Shown: one piece after another, positions 33,767 through 44,518 of the stretch
How the letters are laid out: every line of letters starts with the position of its first letter
Position numbering within the stretch: position 1 is the stretch's first letter
Source of the DNA: Gracilibacillus caseinilyticus
GTDB lineage: Bacteria; Bacillota; Bacilli; Bacillales; Amphibacillaceae
Assembly: GCF_022919115.1 (NCBI RefSeq)
Contig: NZ_CP095072.1
Span: forward strand, 310,001-374,000
Direction: 5' to 3'
DNA length: 64,000 bases
Program-made: the position numbers and the translations under genes
The notes under the pieces: model-generated
Told to the model about the DNA's origin: nothing
The model's database searches: none
What the model saw: the letters and a program-made list of their open reading frames with translations, nothing else

Positions 33767-34264
33767 CTATAATACGGAATATGTCTAGCTAAGTGTTAAT
33801 TTTGAAATTCTTCATATGCAAGGATGCCGCTCCGGCCAACCACTTCGCGTCCTGCGGGAGTCTACGTGGTTGGCCTACGCTAATGTATGGGTTCTACAAC
33901 TTATTAAAGATCTAGCATATCGAGCTGATTATAATTGCCATGATAGTATTCGAATAACAATATGCCTAGTACCACTGCTTTTAGCTGTTCCATACATTGT
34001 AGCACTTCACTTAAGTGTAGAAAATATTCGGAGACTCCTCATGCGTCAGCACGAGCTGAAGATCCACTTAGCCTGTGTCTACAAGTATTGCTTCGAAGCG
34101 GGCTTCCTCGGCACAAGGCAGCAAAGAAGCAGTGCAAGTAGTGTAGCCTGAAGCCGTGCCCCACAGGACGCGGAGCATATTTCCGGAGCTTTGCAAAGCA
34201 GATGAAATCTATCAAAATTACCACAATGTCAGACAGTTCTTATTTACATAATCCGTATTATAAG
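33767..34264. repeat. Dispersed intergenic repeat, copy C (full length)
   Basis: 498 bp bounded by CTATAATACGGAATATGT (33767-33784) and ACATAATCCGTATTATAAG (34246-34264). The arms CCGCTCCGGCCAACCACTTCGCGTCCTGCGGG and the right-hand CACAGGACGCGGAG are partly complementary. It shares nearly all internal blocks with copy D. Open frames inside it lack start signals. Confidence 0.9.
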
Positions 34265-34327
34265 AACCCACCTTCATGTTCAGCATACTTCTATGGCTGT
34301 ACTTATATACTTTCTTTGCTTAGAATA

Positions 34328-34362
34328 AAAAAGCATGCATTTTCACAGTATGCATGCTTTTT
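34328..34362. terminator. Terminator at the yfkD end
   Basis: AAAAAGCATGCAT (34328-34340) pairs perfectly with ATGCATGCTTTTT (34350-34362), 9-nt loop. It lies 2 bp beyond the yfkD stop. Confidence 0.85.
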
Positions 34363-34364
34363 CA

Positions 34365-35132
34365 TTATTTTGTCGTATACATAAATGTCAGATGGTTTGC
34401 GACCGGGATATAGGCGCCTACTTCTTGTTTGGTTACATTTTTAACTACCAGCTGCTTCTTTGAGCCTTTTAACTCTAAGTAAACCTCGCCTACCGTAATA
34501 TGTCCCGTATCTTTCACTGCTGGAATATTGGCCTTTAAGACACCGGTTTTGCCAGCGGCTACTTGATATGTCTTACTTAGCTTGGTTTCTTTGCCAATCA
34601 CCGCTTCAAACGTAAGCGGTAATTCATGCTGATCTCTTGCCTCGTGCAGAATCATTTGTTTGATCTGCTCCGCATTATCTACTTTGGCAGTTAGCGCACC
34701 TTTAATATGCTTATCTTCGATTTGGTAATAGTAGACATCCTCGGTCTTCTCGCCACCGGCATTGTTTAGTTCATTGGTATTCACAGTTTGAAAATCCCAA
34801 TTGACTTGTGACGACTCAGACTGATAGGATAATGGCCAATGTCCGAGGTAAATATTCGCTCGGTACCCAATCGAGAACGGCGTTGGATCAATGGTCGATT
34901 CATTAAGTAATTTAATCAGCATCGGGTTATCCAACTCGATATTGGCTTCTTTCATTAATTCCTTCACTAATCCACTTGGTTCAATCGTCGCCTCTTCTTC
35001 TGTCATTTGCTGATTGGTATTTTCCTTTTCAATCGAAGTCAGATCATCGGGTGCCTTTTCCTCAGAATCCGCTATGATCGGTATGGTTAACATCATTAAG
35101 CATAAAACAATAGAAAGTCCGAGTTTCTCCAT
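34365..35132 (-). CDS. yfkD: YfkD-family secreted protein
   Basis: A 255-residue protein with an N-terminal signal sequence (about 1-22, LSIVLCLMMLTIPIIA) and a soluble body. IDPTPFSIGYRANIYLGHWPLSY and VNWDFQTVNTNELNNAGG are typical of the YfkD-like family (PF14167). Function unknown. In B. subtilis yfkD lies in the same genomic neighbourhood as pdaA and yfkHIJ, as here. AAAAGGAGCG precedes the ATG. Confidence 0.85.
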   Translation of the reverse strand: MEKLGLSIVLCLMMLTIPIIADSEEKAPDDLTSIEKENTNQQMTEEEATIEPSGLVKELMKEANIELDNPMLIKLLNESTIDPTPFSIGYRANIYLGHWPLSYQSESSQVNWDFQTVNTNELNNAGGEKTEDVYYYQIEDKHIKGALTAKVDNAEQIKQMILHEARDQHELPLTFEAVIGKETKLSKTYQVAAGKTGVLKANIPAVKDTGHITVGEVYLELKGSKKQLVVKNVTKQEVGAYIPVANHLTFMYTTK

Positions 35133-35193
35133 TATTTTCGCTCCTTTTTTTCCTTAGTGTTCGATCAGGAGCGAAAAATATACGTGCGTTCTG

Positions 35194-35586
35194 CTAAATG
35201 CTTAAATTAACCACTTCGAGCGTTTCTTTAACATCTACACTGTCTTCAATTGTTCTCACCATTGAACAATTTTTGCGTGAAATTTGTAAGCTTTTGTCTA
35301 ATAGATCATGCTTGAGATTTCTTCCCTTTACAACAAAATGCAGATGAATAGATGTGATCTTGTTAGCTTCTTCCGAAGAACGTTCAACATCTGCTGTAAT
35401 ATGCAAATCTTCAATTTCGATTCGTTTCTTCTGTAAAACTTTACGAAATACAGAAGCACTGCAGCCCGCTATTGAAGCAATCATCAATTGAAAAGGGCGA
35501 AATCCTAATTCTTCATTTCCAGAAACATCTAATTCACCAAACGGTAATTGCGTCCGTACGCCACCTTCCGTTAAATAAAATTCCAT
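35194..35586 (-). CDS. OsmC/Ohr-family protein
   Basis: A 130-residue OsmC-fold protein: NEELGFRPFQLMIASIAGCSASVFRKVLQKKR carries the first conserved Cys, and SRKNCSMVRTI the second. Members reduce organic hydroperoxides with thiols. AAGGAGG precedes the ATG. Separate from the sulfolipid operon next to it by a 30-bp gap in the same direction, so co-transcription is possible. Confidence 0.88.
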   Translation of the reverse strand: MEFYLTEGGVRTQLPFGELDVSGNEELGFRPFQLMIASIAGCSASVFRKVLQKKRIEIEDLHITADVERSSEEANKITSIHLHFVVKGRNLKHDLLDKSLQISRKNCSMVRTIEDSVDVKETLEVVNLSI

Positions 35587-35616
35587 ACGTGTTTCCTCCT
35601 TCGGTAATATACTGTT

Positions 35617-36057
35617 TTACCTTTTATAATCTTTAAAAACAAAGAATTTAATCATAAAAAAGCTAGCAAAGGATGATAATCCCATCGCCATTGCTTTAGA
35701 CAAGTTATATCGCCACCAGTTCGGTATATCTGCCAGCCCTAACAAGTCATTGGCACCAATGAACACAAGATTGCTTATTCCCAAGCTAATCAGCGCCTGA
35801 ATAATGAAAGCGATTCTTTGATAATTATTCCCTTCGGAGGATTGTTTAAACGTTATACTCGCGTTCCAAATATAACTATTTAATATCGCCAATGTATACG
35901 AAATACTATTATAGGCGATGAGCCACGTAGAATCTTCGGTTGGAAAAAGAATCAACAACAAATTAAGCGTACCAATATCCACCAGCGCATTGGTCACGCC
36001 TATAACACTGAATTGAGCAAATTGTAATCGACCGCTTTTTCGTTTTCTGTTTGGCAT
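35617..36057 (-). CDS. GtrA-family membrane protein
   Basis: A 146-residue protein with four membrane segments (FSVIGVTNALVDIGTLNLLLI ... SYTLAILNSYIWNASITF ... LISLGISNLVFIGANDLL ... AMAMGLSSFASFFMIKFFVF). GtrA proteins move lipid-linked sugars across, or help decorate cell-surface glycans. Last gene of a three-gene operon with the glycosyltransferase and sqdB. ATG 36057 fits AAGGA better than ATG 36063. Confidence 0.85.
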   Translation of the reverse strand: MPNRKRKSGRLQFAQFSVIGVTNALVDIGTLNLLLILFPTEDSTWLIAYNSISYTLAILNSYIWNASITFKQSSEGNNYQRIAFIIQALISLGISNLVFIGANDLLGLADIPNWWRYNLSKAMAMGLSSFASFFMIKFFVFKDYKR

Positions 36058-36069
36058 AAACATTCCTTC

Positions 36070-37197
36070 TTACTTTTCATGGTTAACTTGCATGGAAATT
36101 GCCTGCTGATAAATGTCCAACGCTTGTTTTGATTGTTCATCCCAGCCCATTTCATGAATATCCTGCCATGCTGATGCTGCAAGTCGTTGGCGCAGGCTCT
36201 CATCTTCGAGCCGGAGAACTGTTTCTGTGAAACTTTCCACACTATGCTGGTCATACAAAAGTCCATGCGTTTCATGCTGGATTTGTTCACGTGTCGGCCC
36301 ACTGTCTGCCGCAACAATTGGTAAACCTGATGCCATTGCTTCTGACAATACTAAGCCTAACGTTTCTGTGGTTGACGGGAACACAAAGACATCTGCTGAC
36401 GCATAGGCAGTTGCTAAGTCATTACCATGCATAAACCCGGTGAAAATCGTGTTCGTTCCTTCGAAATACTTTACCAATGGTGCGCGGTGCGGACCATCAC
36501 CGACAATCGCAAGTACAAATTGATCCGAGCTTTCGAGGACGTTACGAATTTTTTCTATTTCCTTCTCAGGCGCGAGTCTGCCAACATACAACAATATCGT
36601 TTTCGACTTTTGGTTATTTGTCAAACGATTGCGCATGGCTTCATCTTCATGGTCCGGATGAAAAAGTTTCGTATCTACTCCACGCTTCCACACGTGTACA
36701 TTTAGAAAGTTTTGCTGATCGAGTTCTTCTTTTACCACATTGGATGTACATAAATTAATTGTTGCTTGGTTATGTAATTTGCGGAAATACCACCAGAGCA
36801 GCCCTTTAAATATTGACAAATGATAATAGTCAGCATATCTCGGTACTTGAGTATGATAGGATGCGACTAACGGATATTGAAGTTTTTTCGCATAATAAAC
36901 ACCAGAGGCTCCAACCAATGCCGGATTGACGACATGAACGACATCCGGGTCAATATCAGCTATCAGTTGCTTGATTCGACGGTTAGGTAAAGCAAAAGCT
37001 TTCGAGCGGTAAAAAGGTAATTTACTCGCTCTTATGCCGATCACTTCCGCTCCTTCGAATTCTGACACCCCTAAATCAGGTGCAATGATGGTCACCTTAT
37101 GGCCTACATTCATAAAATAACGAATACTATTGGTCAATCTGGTCACAACACCATCAGTTGAAGGTAGAAATGTTTCTGTGATGATAAGTATGTGCAT
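36070..37197 (-). CDS. Family 4 glycosyltransferase, SqdX/SQD2-like candidate
   Basis: A 375-residue GT4 enzyme: N-terminal ITETFLPSTDGVVTRL, VVHVVNPALVGASGVYYAKKLQYPLVASYHTQ, nucleotide-sugar domain LLYVGRLAPEKEIE, and E-x7-E in ETLGLVLSEAMASGLPIVAAD. It resembles glycolipid transferases that add sugar to diacylglycerol. Placed 30 bp downstream of a UDP-sulfoquinovose synthase gene, it is the obvious candidate to make sulfoquinovosyl diacylglycerol. AAGGATG precedes ATG 37197. Specificity is inferred from context. Confidence 0.82.
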   Translation of the reverse strand: MHILIITETFLPSTDGVVTRLTNSIRYFMNVGHKVTIIAPDLGVSEFEGAEVIGIRASKLPFYRSKAFALPNRRIKQLIADIDPDVVHVVNPALVGASGVYYAKKLQYPLVASYHTQVPRYADYYHLSIFKGLLWWYFRKLHNQATINLCTSNVVKEELDQQNFLNVHVWKRGVDTKLFHPDHEDEAMRNRLTNNQKSKTILLYVGRLAPEKEIEKIRNVLESSDQFVLAIVGDGPHRAPLVKYFEGTNTIFTGFMHGNDLATAYASADVFVFPSTTETLGLVLSEAMASGLPIVAADSGPTREQIQHETHGLLYDQHSVESFTETVLRLEDESLRQRLAASAWQDIHEMGWDEQSKQALDIYQQAISMQVNHEK

Positions 37198-37227
37198 TGC
37201 TAGATCATCCTTATTCATGTGCGTTCT

Positions 37228-38721
<1,494 letters not shown>

Positions 38722-39299
38722 CTATAATATGGATTATGTCAACTAACACAGTGGTAACTTTGAAATGTTTCATATGCTGGAAGACCGCTCCGGCCAACCA
38801 CTCCGCGTCCTGCGGGGCACGGCTGAAGCTAACTTTGTGAAGAAGATCGCTTCACAAAGTGGATCTTCAGCACCTGCATGTCCCGCGGGAGTCTCCGTGG
38901 TTGGCCTACGCTCTAGTATTGGTTCTACACCGGACGCAAGAGGTAGCATTTTGGGCAGTCTCCATCGTATTTCATCATTCACTGTAACAATGCTTAAAAT
39001 CCTTACTTTTAGCTGTTACAAACGCTGTAACACTTCCCTAAAGCGTAGGAAATATGCGGAGACTCCTCATGCGTCAGCGCGAGCTAAAGATCCACTTTGT
39101 CTGTGCCTGTTTCTGCTAGAATCACTTCGAAGTAAGCTTCCTCGGCACAAGGCAGCAAAGAAGTTGTTCAAGTAGTAGCCTAGCTGAAGTCGTTCCCACA
39201 GGACGCGGAGCATATTTCCGGAGCTTTGCTAAGCAAATGAAATCTATCAAAATTAACACAATGTCAGACAGTTCTACTTTACATAATCCATATTATAAG
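38722..39299. repeat. Dispersed intergenic repeat, copy D (full length, 578 bp)
   Basis: Ends CTATAATATGGATTATGT (38722-38739) and ACATAATCCATATTATAAG (39281-39299). Both ends share the same change from ACGG to ATGG, so they still pair. Internal blocks match copy C, including GGCACAAGGCAGCAAAGAAG and GCATATTTCCGGAGCTTTGC. Left and right arms are mutually complementary (CTCCGCGTCCTG with CAGGACGCGGAG). Confidence 0.92.
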
Positions 39300-39363
39300 A
39301 ATCCATCAATCATGTTTAGCATGTTTACTTCTATGACTTTATTTTTATACTTTCTTACCTGGG

Positions 39364-39405
39364 AACAAAAGCCTCGAGGTCAGTGCTGTCCTCGAGGCTT
39401 TTGTT
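39364..39405 (-). terminator. Terminator of the amino-acid transporter genes
   Basis: A 16-bp perfect stem AACAAAAGCCTCGAGG with its complement, 10-nt loop, overlapping the permease stop. T-rich on the minus strand. Confidence 0.8.
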
Positions 39406-40069
39406 ATTTCATATAACGGCTGAATCTGTTTTCTAACTGCTCTTGCATAAAGGAAATTAAGATACATAATGGCCAATAAATTAACGCTACTACCGTATAC
39501 ATGGTAAAAGAGTCAAAGGATCGTCCTGTGGCAATTTGTGCTTTTTGGAACAATTCCGGAACTGTAATTACCGCAGCGAGCGAGGTCGCTTTTACTAAGT
39601 CTAAAAACACGTTAGTGAGCGGTGGCATGGCAATTCTCGCTGCTTGGGGCAAGATAATTTTGATCAGCGTCTGACGATAGCCGAAGCCTAATGCCTTGGC
39701 CGCTTCCCATTGACCTTTTGGCACACTATTCAATGAAGCGCGGATCACTTCTGCAATATATGCTGCACTATTCAGGCCAAATCCTAATACAGCTGCCACA
39801 AAAGCAGATAAGGTTAGACCTAAGACCGGCAATCCAAAATATAGTAAGAACAGAAAGACAAGTAATGGCGTTCCCCGCATAAAGGAAATATAAATACGCG
39901 CTGGATACCGTAACATGATGGAATCCGAATTTCTTGCCAATGAAATAAAAAGTCCTAGCACAAGACCCATTACCATACTGACCAGTGATACAGCAATGGT
40001 CATTGGTAGCCCGCTTAAGATAAGCGGCAGATTTTCGATTGCTAACTCCGCATCAAAGAATTGGTCCAT
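39404..40069 (-). CDS. Polar amino-acid ABC transporter permease
   Basis: A 221-residue HisM-type permease with five membrane spans and the EAA loop QWEAAKALGFGYRQTLIKIILPQA. Near TcyB/YckA-like cystine or polar amino acid permeases. The start codon is 2 nt past the upstream stop, indicating coupling with the binding-protein gene. No ATPase gene is beside them, so this locus is an incomplete transporter. Confidence 0.88.
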   Translation of the reverse strand: MDQFFDAELAIENLPLILSGLPMTIAVSLVSMVMGLVLGLFISLARNSDSIMLRYPARIYISFMRGTPLLVFLFLLYFGLPVLGLTLSAFVAAVLGFGLNSAAYIAEVIRASLNSVPKGQWEAAKALGFGYRQTLIKIILPQAARIAMPPLTNVFLDLVKATSLAAVITVPELFQKAQIATGRSFDSFTMYTVVALIYWPLCILISFMQEQLENRFSRYMK

Positions 40070-40071
40070 TT

Positions 40072-40929
40072 TTACAAGTCAAGCCCCTCTATTTCCTGGA
40101 TATCTCCATCAGGTTTTTTCGAAGCATCCTCTTGATAGAATTCAATCGCTAGCTCTGATAATGTCCCGTCTTCTCTCATTTCGGTTAACGTCTCATTAAC
40201 TTTTTGCTGTAATGTTTCTGCTTCTTTATCCATCGCAACTGCTTGTTCGGTTGGATGGAATTTCAGATCTGGATGCAGATGAATATCGAACTCAGGAAAT
40301 GCTGCCACGCCGAATTTAGATAAGTAGTAGTCATTCACAATAACGTCGGTGTTGCCATTATCTACGTCTCGTAAATAAGCTTCATTTGGTGCATTTCCAT
40401 ATGTTACAACTTTCGCTCCAAAGTGCTCGGCAATTTGGCTGAATACTGTGGTAGCACCACCACCTGCTTCTTTCCCTTCTAAATCTTCCAAGCTCTCAAT
40501 CCCTGAATTATCTCCTTTGCGCACTACCATTGTTGTGTATGAATATTTATAAGGATCAGAGAAGGCAAACTTTTCTTTACGATTGTCTGTCACCTCAATA
40601 TCATTGACGGCAACATCTACTCTGCCACTTTCAATAGCAGCTAACATACTGTCAATACCCATTATCTCAAACTGAACATCTACTCCTAATCGCTTGCCGA
40701 CCTCTTTCATCACTTCTACATCATAACCAGTCAATTCATCATTTTCGTCATACGTAGAAGAAGCGATCAACGTCCCGGAAGTAGCTGCAACGATAACACC
40801 TTCATCCTGAATATTTTCCCATTTCTCCGATTTCAACTCGCCTGTTGAGTTTTCTTCTGACTCATTTCCACATGCTGTTACAACAAACAAAATGAATACG
40901 AAACTTACAAGTAACAAAATTTTTTTCAC
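40072..40929 (-). CDS. Amino-acid ABC transporter substrate-binding lipoprotein
   Basis: About 285 residues. The lipobox FVVTAC-G near residue 20 marks a lipoprotein anchored outside the membrane. The SBP family 3 body has GYDVEVMKEVGKRLGVDVQFE, IESGRVDVAVNDIEVT and the acidic, negatively charged surface common in salt-adapted bacilli. GTG 40929 with AAGGGGTG upstream is preferred to GTG 40941, which overlaps that site. Ligand probably cystine or a polar amino acid. Confidence 0.87.
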   Translation of the reverse strand: MKKILLLVSFVFILFVVTACGNESEENSTGELKSEKWENIQDEGVIVAATSGTLIASSTYDENDELTGYDVEVMKEVGKRLGVDVQFEIMGIDSMLAAIESGRVDVAVNDIEVTDNRKEKFAFSDPYKYSYTTMVVRKGDNSGIESLEDLEGKEAGGGATTVFSQIAEHFGAKVVTYGNAPNEAYLRDVDNGNTDVIVNDYYLSKFGVAAFPEFDIHLHPDLKFHPTEQAVAMDKEAETLQQKVNETLTEMREDGTLSELAIEFYQEDASKKPDGDIQEIEGLDL

Positions 40930-41058
40930 AAAAATCGGCACCCCTTAATTGTTATATTATTTTATTCTATTAAAAGATAACAGTTTAATGCTTTTATTTC
41001 AATGATTTTTATATCTGTTTCAAATTTTATATTGATTCTGTTATATAATTTGCGTTTA

Positions 41059-41143
41059 TTGACTTTATTTAAAATAATGATACTATTATATTAGTTATTT
41101 ATTTATAATTATTATAATTTGATAAGAGTGATAGTCATTATCA
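41059..41143 (+). promoter_or_regulatory. pfeT promoter with PerR and Fur boxes
   Basis: TTGACT (41059-41064) and TACTAT (41081-41086) with 16-bp spacing. Downstream, TTATAATTATTATAA (41103-41117) is a perfect match to the PerR consensus. TGATAGTCATTATCA (41129-41143) matches the Fur 7-1-7 consensus at 14 of 15 positions. Dual PerR/Fur control is known for pfeT in B. subtilis. Confidence 0.8.
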
Positions 41144-41175
41144 AATATTCAATCATGAGAGGGGAGTAATTACAA

Positions 41176-43107
41176 ATGAATGACGTAATCAAAACAATTA
41201 GAAATAAATCCTTGCTGCATTTCTCAGCATTTGCTGACCTTCACAATCATCATTTAAATATATGGAAACATCGTGAATTAATTGCCGCGTTATTTAGCGG
41301 CGCACTTATTTTAACTGCTTGGCTATGGGATTCGACCTTTAGTGAAGGAACAACGATTGTCTTCCTCATCACGGCATTCTTAATTGGTGGATACGCAAAA
41401 GCCAAGGAAGGATTAACTGAAACGATTCAGGAAAAATCATTGAACGTGGAATTACTGATGATTATTGCTGCGATCGGGGCAGCATCCATCGGATATTGGA
41501 CAGAGGGCGCCGTACTAATCTTTATTTTTGCCCTGTCAGGTGCTTTAGAAACATATACAGAAAATAAAAACACGAAAGAATTGGAATCTCTCATCCATTT
41601 ACAGCCTGAAACTGCCTTTCTGTTATCTGGTCAGGAGATTGCTGTTGCAGATTTACAAATTGATGATCAAATCATGATTCGGGCCGGGGAACGTATTCCA
41701 GCAGACGGAAAGATTTACCGGGGCGAAACCGAAATTGATGAAAGTGCGATTACCGGCGAATCGGTTCCAGTCACGAAATCGGTTAATGATAGCGTGTATG
41801 CTGGTACCGTTAATGTCAATGGTACGCTCTATGTAGAAATTGATACATTGCCAAATGAAACACTTTTTCAGCGAATTATTAAACTTGTACAGAACGCACA
41901 AAGTGAGAAATCACCTTCTCAACTTTTTATTGAACGATTTGAAAGTACGTATGTAAAAGTAGTATTGCTGGTCGTGGCAATCATGATGGTGTTGCCGCAC
42001 TTTGTTTTCGGATGGTCTTGGACAGATACCGTTTATCGCGCTATGATTCTACTCGTCGTCGCTTCACCATGTGCACTAGTGGCTTCGATTATGCCTGCAA
42101 CACTTGCAGCTATCTCAACTAGCGCAAGGAATGGCGTCTTATTTAAAGGTGGTGTCTATGCAGAAGGATTGGCATCGATCGATACAGTCGCTTTTGACAA
42201 AACAGGTACGCTAACAGAAGGAAAACCATTTGTTACCGATTGGTACATGGCAGACCACTTTAACGAACAGGACGTAGCGACCTTTGTTTATGCGATTGAA
42301 AAGGAATCAACCCACCCTTTAGCGAATGCCATGACAAGTTGGGGTCGTTCTCTTAAAAATGATGGTTATGTTCCTGAGATTGATCGTGTCCAACATCAGA
42401 ACGGAAAAGGCCTTATTGCCAACATCGGCCAGGATCAGTGGACAATCGGAAATACTAAATTAGTGAAAGAAGCGAATGCTAACACGTTCATGAACATGCA
42501 TCACATTAACAACCAAAATGGTCACACAACCATCTATGTACAGAAAAACGATGAAATAATCGCAGTCTTTTTCTTAAAAGATACGTTACGTAAAGAATCC
42601 GTTGAAGCGATCGCTACATTAAATGAATTAGGAATACAAACCGTGATGTTAACTGGTGATAATGAACAAACGGCGAAAATAATTGCGCAAGAGGCGAATA
42701 TTCAGTCCTTCCATGCCAACTGTCTTCCTGAGGATAAGGTAGCTCAGCTAAAAGCTTTATCGGCACGTAACCGAAACGTAGCGATGATTGGTGATGGCAT
42801 TAATGACGCCCCTGCCCTAGCTGCAGCGAATCTCGGTATTGCCATGGGAGCTGGCAGTGATATTGCCTTAGAAACCTCTGATATCGTGCTCGTCAAAAAT
42901 AACTTAAGTAAAATAGTGGATGCGATCCAGTTATCGAAAAAAATGAACCAGATAATCAAACAAAATATAGTATTTTCGATCGGTATCATTCTGGCATTAA
43001 TCGCCTCCAACTTCCTGCAAATAATCGACATGCCCTTGGGCGTCATCGGCCACGAAGGCAGCACAATACTTGTTATACTGAACGGATTGCGGTTGTTGGG
43101 TAAGTAA
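41176..43107 (+). CDS. pfeT: P1B-4 metal-transporting ATPase, PfeT/ZosA type
   Basis: A 643-residue P-type ATPase without an N-terminal HMA domain. Phosphorylation motif DKTGTLTEG, TGES loop (ITGESVPVTK), SPC in the membrane (VVASPCALVAS), GDGINDAPAL, and HEGSTILVILNGLRLL at the C terminus. SPC plus HEGxT define P1B-4 pumps. With the PerR and Fur boxes upstream it corresponds to B. subtilis PfeT (formerly YkvW/ZosA), which exports ferrous iron and protects against iron/peroxide stress. GAGGGGAG precedes the ATG. Divergent from the amino-acid transporter. Confidence 0.9.
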   Translation: MNDVIKTIRNKSLLHFSAFADLHNHHLNIWKHRELIAALFSGALILTAWLWDSTFSEGTTIVFLITAFLIGGYAKAKEGLTETIQEKSLNVELLMIIAAIGAASIGYWTEGAVLIFIFALSGALETYTENKNTKELESLIHLQPETAFLLSGQEIAVADLQIDDQIMIRAGERIPADGKIYRGETEIDESAITGESVPVTKSVNDSVYAGTVNVNGTLYVEIDTLPNETLFQRIIKLVQNAQSEKSPSQLFIERFESTYVKVVLLVVAIMMVLPHFVFGWSWTDTVYRAMILLVVASPCALVASIMPATLAAISTSARNGVLFKGGVYAEGLASIDTVAFDKTGTLTEGKPFVTDWYMADHFNEQDVATFVYAIEKESTHPLANAMTSWGRSLKNDGYVPEIDRVQHQNGKGLIANIGQDQWTIGNTKLVKEANANTFMNMHHINNQNGHTTIYVQKNDEIIAVFFLKDTLRKESVEAIATLNELGIQTVMLTGDNEQTAKIIAQEANIQSFHANCLPEDKVAQLKALSARNRNVAMIGDGINDAPALAAANLGIAMGAGSDIALETSDIVLVKNNLSKIVDAIQLSKKMNQIIKQNIVFSIGIILALIASNFLQIIDMPLGVIGHEGSTILVILNGLRLLGK

Positions 43108-43130
43108 ATACGTATGACTACCATAATACG

Positions 43131-43302
43131 GATTATGCCAACTAGCGGAGAGGTCATTTTGAAATATTTTTAGTGGTATGATACCGCTCCAGCCAACCAC
43201 TTCGCGTCCTGCGGAACATATTTACGGAGCTTTGCTACGCACAGTATAAATGTCAAAATAACCACACCAATATAGTTCAGCTCACATAATCCGCATTATA
43301 AA
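43131..43302. repeat. Dispersed intergenic repeat, copy E
   Basis: About 172 bp, ends CATAATACGGATTATG (43132-43147) and CACATAATCCGCATTATA (43283-43300). Internal blocks: CGCTCCAGCCAACCACTTCGCGTCCTGCGG, CATATTTACGGAGCTTTGCTA. A short, internally deleted form like copy B. Confidence 0.88.
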
Positions 43303-43353
43303 ACCAATACAATTTCGATTTTGGGCAATTCATTTCACAGTTACTCCTACAGG

Positions 43354-43382
43354 AAAAGGACGAGCTTTACGCTCGTCCTTTT
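43354..43382 (-). terminator. Terminator of the yfkJIH operon
   Basis: AAAAGGACGAGC (43354-43365) pairs with GCTCGTCCTTTT (43371-43382), 5-nt loop, overlapping the last codons of yfkH. Confidence 0.8.
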
Positions 43383-44209
43383 ACCATTTTTTCCACTTGT
43401 GCATTGATTTCCCCACCGGTAATAATGATAATTCCCGACAGGTAAAACCAGATCATTAAACTGATGACGCCTCCCAAGCTGCCGTATGTAGCTGAGTAGT
43501 TCCCCATTGATGATACATAATAGGAAAAAGCTAATGAGGCGAGTTGCCAGAAGACCGTTGCAAATAGCGTTCCCGGAATAATATCCTTAAAATAAACCCG
43601 CTTACTCGGTGCCAAGCGATACAGCATCATCAGCACAATAAAAAAGATTGCTGAGGAGATTACCCATCTCAGAGTATTCCAAGTCGAAAGAAAACCTTCC
43701 GACAGCCCAAAAAAGGAGAATAAATATACGCCAATCATTTTTCCGAAAATCGGAAGCAAAAAGGCGACAATAATAATCAGTAGCATCGCAATTGTTAATA
43801 CGATCGAAATCATCCTCGTCACAATAAAGGAACGCTCTTCGTCAATGTTATAAGCTCTATTAAAAGATCGAATCAGTGCATTAATACCATTTGATGCAGA
43901 CCAAAGCGTCCCAATAATACCAATTGACAATAAGCTGCCGTTACGATTATTCATAATTTGTGAAATATTCTCGTTTAACATGGTCATGATTTCTTCAGGT
44001 GCATATGTTGCTATAAAATTCATCACATCGATGTCTTGCCAAGGTAGATATCCAATCAGTGTCACTAAGAAAATCATAAACGGAAACAAAGACAGCAAGA
44101 AAAAATAGGACAATTGCGCCGCTAAGCCTGGAACATCATCCCCCGTTATCCGCTCGATCAACTGTTTTACAAACACGACCGGCCTCATCCGATAAAGACT
44201 GTTATTCAT
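43367..44209 (-). CDS. yfkH: YihY/BrkB-family membrane protein, YfkH-like
   Basis: A 280-residue protein with six membrane segments. The family motif GDDVPGLAAQLSYFFLLSLFPFMIFLVTLIGYLP opens it, with ASNGINALIRSFNRAYN and SYGSLGGVISLMIWFYLSG-type segments further on. Formerly called ribonuclease BN, a name now considered wrong. Role unknown. The start overlaps the previous gene by 4 nt; order and sizes equal yfkJ-yfkI-yfkH of B. subtilis. Confidence 0.88.
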   Translation of the reverse strand: MNNSLYRMRPVVFVKQLIERITGDDVPGLAAQLSYFFLLSLFPFMIFLVTLIGYLPWQDIDVMNFIATYAPEEIMTMLNENISQIMNNRNGSLLSIGIIGTLWSASNGINALIRSFNRAYNIDEERSFIVTRMISIVLTIAMLLIIIVAFLLPIFGKMIGVYLFSFFGLSEGFLSTWNTLRWVISSAIFFIVLMMLYRLAPSKRVYFKDIIPGTLFATVFWQLASLAFSYYVSSMGNYSATYGSLGGVISLMIWFYLSGIIIITGGEINAQVEKMVKGRA

Positions 44210-44496
44210 TCTTTATCCCGTTGTTCAAGATCGACTTTATCAGCAATTTCCCTAATTTGATCCAGCATATGTAACGCAGAGGTTAGATTAGCAGAAAATT
44301 GCTGTGAATAGCGGGTATATTGCGTATTCAACTGATGCATGGCATCTGCTGGATTTTTTACATAAAAAGATGTTTTATCGCCGCAGCTTTTTATTTTCTG
44401 TCCAACATATCCTCTTGTATCACGATCAAATAACGTTATCAATCCGCCAATGATCGCACCTGCTGCGATTCCTCTCACTAATGTGTTTTTTCCCAT
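44206..44496 (-). CDS. yfkI: YfkI/YtxH-like small protein
   Basis: A 96-residue protein with one N-terminal glycine-rich membrane helix (TLVRGIAAGAIIGGLITLFD) and a helical charged tail. This is the YtxH-like plan. Middle gene of the yfkJIH operon; overlaps yfkH by 4 nt. Function unknown. Confidence 0.75.
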   Translation of the reverse strand: MGKNTLVRGIAAGAIIGGLITLFDRDTRGYVGQKIKSCGDKTSFYVKNPADAMHQLNTQYTRYSQQFSANLTSALHMLDQIREIADKVDLEQRDKE

Positions 44497-44518
44497 AACC
44501 TCTCAACCCTTCTTTCGC

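Noticed and set aside
33816..34151. 111-codon open frame
   Set aside because: Inside repeat copy C; the parallel frame is not conserved in the other copies.
38765..39175. 136-codon open frame
   Set aside because: Lies wholly inside repeat copy D, has no ribosome binding site, and its sequence follows the repeat blocks, not a protein.
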